Assembly: GCA_007922305.1 (NCBI GenBank)
Contig: ML677366.1
Coordinates: forward strand, 16,468,338-16,532,337
DNA length: 64,000 nt
Direction: 5' to 3'
Source: Dermatemys mawii
Lineage: Eukaryota; Chordata; Testudines; Dermatemydidae
Shown here piece by piece: positions 41,101 through 53,100 of this stretch; within the stretch, counting starts at the first letter, position 1, and each line of letters opens with the position of its first letter. A model generated the notes under the pieces. The model was not told the DNA's origin. It saw only the letters and a program-made list of their open reading frames with translations, and searched no databases. The position numbers and the translations under genes were made by a program.

Positions 41101-44100
41101 GAGAGCCGAAGCTGTGAAAATGCCGCACTGGTGTGCTGGGAATCCGGAAACATGAATCCTGTTGACTCCTACACAGTTGAATTGTCCAAACTAACAAATG
41201 GAGAGAATGGAGATATCATTACAGAGTGAGTCAGCCATCTATCACACAGTCTGCGGATATGAAACAATCCCTTGTCATATGGCAGGCAGTATATTTCAAA
41301 GCACTTTTAGGTTGAAAAGATGAGACAATATACCCTGAATTATATGAATGGACGATGCAAAGCACAAGCATTGAAGATTTTCATGAGCGTGTTCCCTGTT
41401 CCCAGACTGGATAAGTTCCACTCCTATTAGTATTTCGGTGTGAACACATCCAGAAAGTAAACTTAAAATTTGCTTTCCATATAAGAGAAGAGTCACTTTC
41501 TATGATGTTAGTAAACTTGATTGCACAAATCTCTATATGAAGTGAACATACAAAGGATTAGAATGTGTGTGAAGTGCAGTCATTTTAATATTTGAATAAA
41601 CAGCCATTTTCCCCTCCTGTATTCACTTGGGTGGCAGCTAAGCTGGAAAGATAAAATATTGTAAATGGTTCTAGGTTTAAAGAGAAGCTAACCATTTAAT
41701 TGTATTGTTTGGAAAATAGCTTCAAAAGAATTCACCTTTATTTTGCATCTCATAATTTTCCATTTATTTATTTTCCACAGATCCATTGTTGGAATTCCTA
41801 ACTGTGAAGCTCTAATTCAGCTGGAGCCAGGACAAAGTTATATTATCTCTGTAAGAGCTGTAAACATGGGTGGTCCCAGTGAGAGAAGTGAGCCTGTCTC
41901 TATCCACACCACAGGTGCTGTGATAGATCTCTAATAATCTTTAAGAGCATAATCCAAAGCTTACTGAAATCAATGGAAAGATTGCCACTGATTTCAATAG
42001 GTTATGGATCTGACTCTAAATCTAGTCTAGTCACACTTCTGGTATTCTTGAGAACTGAATTTGTTGCAATAGTAAATATATCATTTTAACTCTACATTTC
42101 AAAATGATGTTTGTGGATTATATTTGTTGCTTAAAAATTACTGATGTTTCAAACGCTACTGAGAGACTAAATCAACCAGCGACCATAGGTATTGCCCAAC
42201 TATCCATGAACCCACACCATGTCAAATGTTGACATGCAGACAGATCAGGAGGGTAGTTGGTAATTTTACTTCAGTCCTAGAGTTACTGCCTCATAAAGAT
42301 GGCACTTCTGGGATTTATGGAAGAATCAGTCAATCAGCACTTTTCATAATAGTTATGCAAATCCCTCCTGCACAGAATTTCTATTATTGCCCATGAGGAT
42401 GATTAGGTGGTCTGGTTCCCTTTACTCCATAATTGTAATCATGTTATTATCAAGTGTGTGACATTTTAACCTGAATAAATCAATCTAGGTATTTGAAATT
42501 ACAAACAGCCGCTTGACGTCTGTTTGCGCTGCGTGTGTTTGCTTTCAGTAACACATGCTAATAATGGCCATGCTGTTGTTTGTATTGTATTTGCACTGAA
42601 GTAACTGCATTTTGATTATGCTGATTTCCCTTGGGATTAGTGCCAAGAGATTTATCTTCACAAAGTCTACGTTATGCAAATTCCTGATATTACTGGAAAC
42701 ACAAAACTGGAATGCTAGCAGCAGGGCTGTCTTTACCCATACACAGAGTATTCAGCTGCGTAGGGCCCCAGAATAGCTGGGGACATCCCTGGCTAGCAGT
42801 GTCATCAACAGTGAAAATGGATGACCTCGGTTATCATCAGAAAGTGCTTTTGCTGGGGATGAAACACACACTTTCATTATTACCCCTGTAGCACGTTGCT
42901 TTTCTCCAGAATGCCCTGGACACAAAACATCCCTACTGCACCACTGCCAGGATTAGGGGCTGGCTCATGGGAGACAGAGACAAAGATTGTTTTATGCTAC
43001 TTATGCACTTCCCTTTGGCTGGGCTGTCCAAAAGCTGCTTTGGCCCCAGGTCAGGTTAGAGCAGCCTGAGGACTGCTCTAACTTACATCCAATTGCCTAT
43101 AAACTAGGGTTGGCAACCCTCCAGGACTGTCCTGCAGTCTCCAGGAATTAAAGATTAATCTTTAAGAAAAGATTATGCCATGTGATAAAACGTCCAACCA
43201 AAATTGGCAACTCTGCTATAAACTCTAGGTGCCATAGTGGCAGTTAGGAATAATTGGAGCTCAGCAGCTTTCACCATCCCTCCATACTCCCTAAAATATC
43301 CTGGCATACTCCTTGCCCTGAATGTTCCTGTAGCCAGCTAAGCCTTCTCCACAATTGCCAATGAACGTCCTTCCACCCTCTCCCCCAGGTAGGAGGAGTT
43401 CCGTTACTTGACAACCACTTCACACCAGTGGAACCGATGTACAGTAGCTGCACTGAAAATATGAACTGGGCCCCACGTTTCTCTGTCTCTGCTGGTTATA
43501 ACAGCATTAACATAAATACAAAAAAAGCATCCTTTTGCTTCTGCTGGAGGGGCAGCTTCAGGTTTGCTCATTTTTTGTCATCTGTGCAGTGGCAGTGACC
43601 CAGCAGGTCTTACCTGCTACCTAGAGTAAGCTTCTCATGCAAAACGTTCATGACCCTACTGTGAATTCCCAAGCCCTGCTTTAGGCTTTTTGTGCATCTC
43701 CCCAGCAGGAGATTCTCCTTGCATAGGGGAATCCCCAGGAGGGTGATATAGTACACTGTCTAGCTTCACATTCCCAGGAATAGGACAGCAAGTGCATTGT
43801 GCTCTGGTGATCTCCTGCTGGCACGCTGACCCCCGGGACCATCCTCAGTCAGGACTAGTTTAGAGCAATCCTACATTAGGGACCGAAAAGACCCCCGAAT
43901 TGGGGAACTTCAAAGTGCTCCATTGCAGCTTCTGCAACCAGCACTTACAGACAGCAGTTGAGGATTGAGGCCATCGTGAATAATTTAAACCCCTTCCCAA
44001 ATCAATATTTGTTAAAAATTCCCTTTGGATTATGATAGAGATGAGCCCAAACTGGAACTTCAAAACCTACCCCACTTTATTTCTAAGAGTGTAACGTCTT

Positions 44101-47100
44101 ACTACTCGGTTCACAACCCAGCTCTTGGGAGTGTGGAGCTAGATAGTGCACTATATCACAAGGCCTGTTTTCTGTATCAGGGTGGCTGTGGACAGAGATG
44201 TGTTGATAAGCTTGTGACCGGTAAGAGAAGTAAAGTCACAAGATCAGCCTCTGACCTTTCCAGTTCCCTAATTAACCCTAATCTGGATCCAGCCACTGCT
44301 CTCCAGCCCAGGGCTAGTTTATGTATATGTTACTTAATGCAATCTCTAGGTGCTGAGACAAATAAATTACAACCATTCTGTTCTCTTGTAGGCACTCACT
44401 TTTATCTTAATGAGGACACTGCCCATCCTTTGCTGTCTGTTCTAGAAGATGGATTAACAATTGCTTGCAATGAAATAGAAAACCTAGAATGTGACTTGCC
44501 TTTCCGTGACAACGGTTTTACAAGGTACACATAGGAATTTAGCACTCATGGCAGATGTGCTTTTTTCATAGCTGCTTGTTTTTGTTTACTTGAATCATTT
44601 TAAATTCTCTACAAAGGAGTTACTGACTTGATATCTCTTTTTATGTTCAATCTAGGCACAGGTTAACTTCTGTCATGCCAAATGAAAGCTTCAGGACTGC
44701 ATGTTGCTCTTTTAGTGCTGTTTATATAATGTATAGTGGTCTCATTTTTCAAAAATGCCAACAGATGCCTCCATTTTTGGGTTCCAATCACAAGGCACAT
44801 AAAGGGGCCAGATTTTTCAGTGCTGAGCACCTGTTCTTTGAAAATTGGGCCCCTTATAGCATTTCAGATTGGACCACCAAAATCACTAGTCACTTTGGAA
44901 TGTGGTAGGCCATTATACTGATGTGATTCAAACCGCAAGATAAGAGCCAGCGGTGGGTGACACTTATCCCACAACATTTTTTCAAGAATAAAATGCAGAT
45001 TGAGCAACACTGAAGCATTTAGTAAATTAATGTGGATTGCACCAAATTGTCATAGTAAATACAAATAAATACAAATCAAACCATTTTGTTTAGACACTTT
45101 CAAAATAAAACAATGATTTTTTTCAGTTAGAAATAACTTTGAATTTCAAAATCTCCTTTAGTTGTATTTAAAAAACAATAATAGTTACAAATAGTCAACA
45201 TTTTAAAAAAATCTCTTCAATTTTTTCAAAACAAAATATTTCATTCGACCCGAAAGACAATTTCTTCTGATTTTTCAATTTGATGAAAATTTTAAAAACT
45301 GTCATTACTGATTTGACATGAAACAAATTTTTGTTTAGATTTTATGGACCTGCCTGTGAACCACAAAATCTGTTATTTGCTCAGTGCTAGTAACAAGCCC
45401 CCATTAGGGTCAGATGAACACTTGCATTATAATCGCTTGTTTTCATCTACTTTGAAAAAATTCTCTGGCGGCTGAAATGACCCATGCTCATGCTATGTCT
45501 ACATTACAGCTTATGTTGGCATAACTTATGTCACTCAGGGGTGAGAATAAACCTTCCCCATGATGACATAAATTACACTGACATAAGTGCTTGGGTGCAT
45601 GGCGCTAAGTCAGCTGGAGAACGCTCTCCTGTCAGCTGTGACGGAGTCAGACCAGAAGGATATAAGAGAGTGCTGGAAGGCTGGTATATTAGTCTCAGGA
45701 TGTGCAGGTCCCTGTTCCCTGGATAGCCAAACAAAGGCTATTCCAGGCCAATCAAGACACCTGGGGCCAATTAAGAACCTTCCAGAAAGGAGTAGAAACA
45801 GCTAGCCTGATTGAGACACCTGAAGCCAATCAGGGACTGGCTGAAACCAGATAAAAACCTCCCAGTTAGTCAGGTGGCTGTGGGTGTCAGGAGCTGTGAG
45901 AGGAAGTTGTGCTGTTGGTGAGACTGAGTGGTGGACAACATATCATCCAGAAGGAAGGAGGCCCTGATGTAAGGGTGAAGTGGAGTTTGAAGAAGCAGGG
46001 ACTGCTGTGGGGAAGTAGCCCAGGGAATTGTATTGTGTTTTGTGGATAAAAGGTCAGCCATCTTAGCTGATACTATTAGGGTCCCTGGGCTGGAGCCCGG
46101 AGTAGAGGGTGTGCCTGGGCTCCCCCCTTTTCCATCTTCCATACTGGCCTGTGATGAAGGTAACTCACTAGGCGGTGACTCTTGCCAATTATACTGAGAA
46201 AGGGAGGTCACTCTGGGGCCTAGATGAGTTTCTGAGGCCCCTAAATCTGCCAGGAAGTGCAGGACCCACAAGTACAAACTTGGAGCTTTGTCACACAACA
46301 TACAGCATCTTCACCACCTGCTGCAGCTGCATTGATAGAGCTGTGCCACTGGAGTGCTGTACGTATAGACATGTCCTCAGTCTCAGCGCAAAGGTGATTG
46401 TTTTACACTGACTACAGTGTTAGGTGTTCAGCATGCCGAGAGTAGGGGAGACAGGTAGCGTAAAGCCTCTACACATCATGCATGGGCTGAACATAGCTTG
46501 GGAACTGAGATTCTGACCCTCAGACATTCGCATAAAGCTCTCATTTTTGACTTAGTCCCTTTTCAGAGCAGAACTCCTTTACACAGCTTCCAGGCTCTGT
46601 CATGTTGTAATCAAAACTGCCCCAGCCATTCAGAGGGACATTGTTATTGAACTTCATATTGTTTTGCTTGCTGTTCATTCTATAGCAAAATTAGAATTTC
46701 ATCTGTGATTGCTTCAGCTTGTGTTATATAAATTATAGCGTCCTTCTCATTGCATGACACTTGCACAGATAGACTGATCTCGTCTTTGAAACTCATTTCC
46801 CTTTTAATTCTGCACAGAGCCCAAAACCCAAAGATGAATGCCACAAAAACTGCTCAAAACCATATGCTCTTAATCCAGCAGCAGTGGGATTTGAAAATTA
46901 GCATAATTACTAGATTTTTTTTTTTAGTACAGTGATCCAATATTTGCACACTTCATAGGCTTCAAGAGGTAGTGGGAGTTCCCTCCCTCCCTCCCCTTTT
47001 ACTAAATGCTGCCAAAGTTGCCATGGCAATGCCACCTCACACGTCATGGAACACAGGGCCATGGCTATGAGTCCTTATTCTTGCTATTCATGGATGGTGG

Positions 47101-50100
47101 TATTTGGGGCTGTTTTTATCTGTTGCTTTTGAAAGAAAAACACCTAATCCGCTTCTTACTAATGATTAACTATGGCTAAAATTTTCAAAAATGCCCGATG
47201 AAAATGGAATTTAGGTTCCTATGTCCAACAGTGACTTAAGTACTAAGGCCCAGAACCTCACAGGTATTCAGATGCATCAGGGCCACATTTTTAAAGGTAT
47301 TAAGTTGCCTAAAAATTCAGAGAGGCCATAATAGAATTTTCAAAAACACACAGGTATCTAAATATGCTGAAATCACTGGGAGTTAGATGCCTAAATATAT
47401 TTTAAAATCTGGCCCTTAGAAACCTAAGATTCATTGAAAATTGGTGCAATTTAGTAGCCTAAGGACAAGACTTACAATGGTATTTAGCCACCTACAGAAG
47501 AAGATAGGTAGGGTGACCAGTTGTCCTGATTTTATAGGGACAGTCTAGTTTTTTGGGTCTTTTTCTTATATAGGCTCCTATTACACTCTGACCCCCGCCC
47601 CATTTTTCACATTTGCTGTCTGGTCACCCTAAAGATAGGTGCCCAGAGGGACTGACAAATGTGCTTAAGCAGGTTAGGATTTTCAACAGGAGTTAAGTGC
47701 CTGTCTCTCTTAGTTTCAGTTGAGCTGACCGCCTAAATACATTTGAAGATCCTGGCCTAGGTCACTTATGGGATTCAGGTTCCAATTGTTCCCACTTGCT
47801 TAAATTACAGCAAAAAATATCTTTTTATTAATAATTCTGAGATTAGTTTTTAAAAACTGGAATCTAGCTGCATTCCTTTAAATTACACGAGTCTCAGCAT
47901 TTTAGCTCAGCTCAACCGGGAGTCTGGAGTGCTAGGCCAAATCTGAAGGATGTGTCATTGGCAACTCTCGGAGGCAGGATATTAGACTATATGGACCACT
48001 GGTCTGGCCCAGTATGGGAACTCCCACGTGCTTGTGCATATGTGAGCCCTTCCACCCCCACCATCCTAGCATTCTTCTCCCATGTGCAGAACAGTAGTTG
48101 CCCAGAGAATTTGGACCTCAGTGTTTTGATTTTGAACCAACAGGCCTTTTTATATTTAAAAGAACCAACCCACCATCGCCCAACTGAATAGCATGTCTAT
48201 GGAACAGCCATACATAGTCCATTTCCAGGCACTGTCAGGTAAATATCACAGGAGCAGTATGGACACTGCATTAATACTGAGGTGGAGGAAGCACAAAACT
48301 TAGCCCTTTATGGAAAACATCAGGCCTTTTTGCCAGTAGATGGGTGTGTGACTTGAATGAAGAGACTCTTGTAGCTTCTGCTCCATTGACCATTGTGCCC
48401 TCTACTCAATGTGATCATTCTGAATGGGAGTTCAGACATCATCCTAGGGGCTCTTTTATGTTGCACATAAGCAGCTGGCGCTGGCAACCTATTAATTCTG
48501 AATCTGATGACTGAGGGTTTTGAAGCTGCTGTGAACTCTCTGAACCCTCTATTATGCCAGGATACTGGAAACACTGCCTGTGCCAAAATCATTAAAAAAT
48601 TATGCAGCAAACTTTTTTCTGAAAGTTTATGCAATCTGAAACCAAATAATGCCGTTCCTAACCCTCTAGATCAGAGACCGGCTTGCCATGCTGGCTTCTC
48701 AACCTGAATTATTGTGGTAATACGTTGTTCCTAGATGCTTGCACATCTTTTTTGGCATGCCCTCCCCTTCTCCACCCCCAAACTGTACAAAATGCAGGAG
48801 GAAGAATTCTACATAGTCAAATGTCAACAGTCTTTCTCTGGTTTTGAGACATTTACGTGGGCTTCTAATGAACTACAGAATTGCTTTAAGTGGTCGCTGC
48901 TTAGGTGTTGCATGGCCCAGGAATCTTCTATCAGGGCTTAGGCACCTCTTCATGCTATAAACTCCCAGCATGCTGAAATTTTAATCATGCCCAGAGGCAG
49001 CTGAGTTCTGTACTTTTGCCAGCTATACCCTTTGCCTTTGTAATTTACTTCCATAAAATAAAAACTAAGCCCATAAATCTGCAATTAAAACTTGTGTGTG
49101 TGATTTATCACCAGCTCTGCTCTGTGACATTGACATGAAGGGGGCTACAGCATTGATCTTTCCAGAGGAAGACTGAATACAGTTGGCTAGCCCTAGCTGA
49201 CTAGCTCACTGACCTTAATTAAGTGTTAAGTTGAGACATTTAAGTAACATACAAATTGCTTAAGGCACTAAACAAATTAACTCAGCCTCTGTCTAAAGAC
49301 CCCATGGGCCAATGAGATATAAAGACAAGTTTAAGAGGGAACAAATTCAGCAGCAGTTTTGACACCCATCCTACTCTGCATACAAATATGGGGTTAAATC
49401 TTCCACTCTGACTCACACTGAGTCTTATCCTATTCATTAAGTAGCCCCATTACTTCTAACACTCTGGGGCATGTGTATGTGTGGGTAAATTGGAAGGTAA
49501 CAGTAAAGCCCTGGCTGCATGGGAAGAAACACACATTTGTAGCTAAGGGTTAGCTTGGCCATGTCCCCTTTTCGCTGTTACACTGACAGCAAGGAGAGTA
49601 TTGGAAGGGTGCTAGTCCACTTGTGCTTCCAGACCACAAGCAGATCATGACTGCTCTGGGCCAGTTGAGCAGATGTAGGAATCAATTCTGCTGGCAGGGT
49701 GGCACAATGTGGCTGTGCCATCCCAGAGGATTAGACTGTGGGTTTCTGTGGATTTTACCTTTACTACAATAACCAGCCTGTGGAATTTTTAGTTAAAAAA
49801 CACCCTGACGGAACTGTGGCTCCTATAAAGCCTGATCCTGCACCACTGCACTCAACAGGAGTTTTGCTATGGACTTCAACGAGTGCAAAATCAAGACCCT
49901 ACTAAAGCACATTTGTCTGGCCCTATGCTGCTTGCTGTATGTGCTGCTGGAAATGAATGCACAGTGAACAGAAAATGAAGCTTATTGCTAAAACAGTCTC
50001 TCACACAAGCCTGATTTATCAGGCCTTTTAGCTATGGTATGTTAAACCCCATCATGTTCATTCCAGTGTACAACAACGGTGTGTGCAACCTTTATCTTGG

Positions 50101-53100
50101 GACTCTGTTTCTAGCAAATTACTATTTGGCCTACAACCAAAAAACATATGCTGCTATTCTCTCTTTTTTATTGTATGCTATAAAATGCATAGACATACAT
50201 CTAATGAAATTTTAAAGGTTTAACAGGATAAGTAAATACTTCCTTTGTATTCTCTAGGCCAGATCCTCAACTGGTGTAAACTGGAATAGTTCCGCTGACT
50301 TCAGGAGAGCTGTATCAGTTTATGCTCACTGAGGAACTAACTCACTTTCTTGACAAGTTAGCTGGATCCACTTTTATTCTTAAATATTTAATGTTTGTGC
50401 AGAAACTTGAAGCATTTTAAATGGTATGCATATAAAAATCACATGCTCCCATTTTCCTTCCCCAGATGTATTGCTATCCTGGGAAGCATGATACCATTCC
50501 AAGGGAAACATTACTGGGAAGTGGAAGTTGATGAAAATATGGAATACAGGATCGGCGTGGCTTTTGAAAATACTCACAGACATGGGTACCTAGGGGCAAA
50601 CAGCTCATCCTGGTGCATGAGGCATATTGTGACACCAGCAAGGTAAACACGCTAGGCTGCAGCACTCCAGATCCGTCAGGAGCCACAGCAAAGAGAGCTG
50701 TATGTGGCATCTGGTGATGGGCAGATTAAAAAAAGCCTAAGCCAGCCATTGAATGGTGTGGTTGTGAATTTCCGTCTTTGGCTCTGTGAACTCGTAATAG
50801 AAAGATATATTGGAAACATTATACAAAGGTCTTTTAAGCTGCTTAATGGTTCAAGTCATCAGCAGCCACCTCTTCATGAAGTGGGCCATCCCACATTTAA
50901 ATCCAAACAAAACCAATGTTGTAAAAGTTGATCACAGACCCCCTTTTAGTCATTCAAACCCCAACTGGAAACAGCCCAGATGATGGATCCATTTAGACTG
51001 TAAGTGATGCAGGTATTTGGCCAAACCCAGAAGTACACAATTTATTTGATTGCTTTCCTCCTGTCCCCCCTCCTGAGGCACTTAATGGACACAACTAGAG
51101 GCAAGGTGTCTCTCTTGCTTCTCAGCTAAGCCTGCATGTCAGGACCCAGAGAGGACACTGAGTTCTCCTGAGCACAAGGGCCATTGCAAGGGTAGCACTT
51201 TGAGTGGTATAACATGGCCCCAAGGAGGCTATCAGCTGTAGTCTAGTGCCTCCTCTGGGCCACTCACCAAACTGCTGTAAGGGGATCCAGGGACTGGCTC
51301 CCCATGTATTCAAAGCCTCTGGAGTCTCAGCAGAGCGCAGGCACTGTCTGTTTCTTGAGGTCCCTAAGCATGCTCTCAGAGTGGAGATCCTCTAATTAGC
51401 ACCTCCTCATTAAATTTGTAACCAGGGAATCCAGCCTAGACACCCCCTCACCACACAGAATATACATGCAGTCTCCCAGAATCCACACACAGGTGTGAGC
51501 CTCTTCTTCCAGGCGGCACATGATAGGCATAGCATATAACACACAGACACTTTGCACAGGACTCTACAGTATTTTTACACCTTAATAGCATGAGAAACAG
51601 GCAGATCTATACAAAAATAATAAACCTTACACACGTTCCCCTGCCTCATTTTACTCACCAGTCCAGAGCATTCTTTGGGCTGGGGCCAGCCAAGGTCCTT
51701 CTGTTGCAGTTCATGGCTTGGACTCCGAAACATGGAGCCTTCTGCCCCTAGCTTGCTTATTACGAGCGGCCAGTCTGCTCTGTTCCCCTCTTCTGCCCGA
51801 ACCTTCCTTTGTCTCTCTCTTGGAGTCTTCCCCCTGCAAGTCCTTTTATCATCTCCTGCTTTGTGACCTCTCTCTTTGTCCTGCTTGGGGAATTTCCAAT
51901 CCCTCCACTCCCCCCTTTCTTCAGACAAGAGAATGAAGCATCCTCTGACAGCTCCCGGCAACCTCCTTAGCAAATACACTGCCCCACGTTGCTTCATCCT
52001 GACTGGATGGTAGCTGGGTTCTAATGACCCACCATTGGGTCTGGTGGACATGTGACACAAAGTGGTGGATATACAGCAACAGAGGAGCATTCAAGATACA
52101 GCAGTTTTCATGATAACTTTGTCATAGCAACTAGAATTCATAAGTCATAAACAGGTTCCATAAACCATCCCCAAGACCCCTGCTTCCCTACTAGCACCCA
52201 GGGGCAGGTGGGAGATGCAGCACACACTACATTGGTCTGCAGCACTCTCTGAGGCATTCCCCCTGCCTGCCTCGCCCAGGGCACCACCGCTGAGGGAGTC
52301 CCCGTGCTCATCAATGGAACAAGAGCTCGATTTGGACCCCGCTCTGTTAATATCTGGGCTTCCCTCTCACACAGAAAGGGCTGCTGCTCACTCCTAGGCC
52401 AGACCTGTCCAACTTATTACTCTTCTGCCCCTGCAAGGAGGCTAGTTTGACTTCCCAGCAAAATGTGGCTAAGACATGCAGTTAGTGACTCTGGGGTTAG
52501 TGACTCAGAGCTCTGAGTCACTCCCAGGTCCTTCTTCTGGGAACACTTAGGGAAAGCAGGCTGCCTTCGTGAATGGGCTGGGAGGAGCGGGTGGTGAGGG
52601 AAGAAACTGTCCCTTGTGAAATGCCGGATCACTTCACTGCTGCTAGTAAAAAACGGTTCTCATTTTCACTCCAAAGTACTCCCACAGGAACAAAGGCTGA
52701 GTGTTCTCAATCTCGACACTGTTAAAAGCTCTGTGTTTCTGGCTGCACTGCTATGCACTCAGGGGCTGGTATATGAGTGTTTGAGCAACTGTTGAGAAGT
52801 CTCCTCTATTTGAATGTGACTTAATGGAGGAGAAAAGGTCTGACTCCATTACAAACACCTGACTCAGCAGGCATTGAAATCAGAATGCTGTTTGCTTGTG
52901 ACTTTTAGTTGGATTTCAAGAGTCATGACTTAAAGAGATTAGTATCTAGTAAATGAATATGCATAGCTAGAACTAAGTGGGTTTTCTCAGCAGCACCATT
53001 CTGGTTGAATTAGTTCTTTTGGGACAAGCAGCCAGAGATGCAATTTAGAAAATACAGCTTTACAACCAGAGCTAGTTACTTTGGATGCCATCAACCCCTC

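Larger units (their letters stand above)
44525..50465 (+). other. FSD2 intron 10
   Basis: The largest intron of the gene (5.9 kb). It contains a MITE-like element with a nested LTR-like insertion (45492-46374), a small hAT element (47509-47631) and a decayed CR1 end (about 47946-48032). No further exon is seen. Confidence 0.65.

Noticed and set aside
44025..44391. Coding extension upstream of FSD2 exon 10
   Set aside because: The frame is open by chance into intron 9. The TTCTCTTGTAG acceptor and the human protein place the exon start at 44392.
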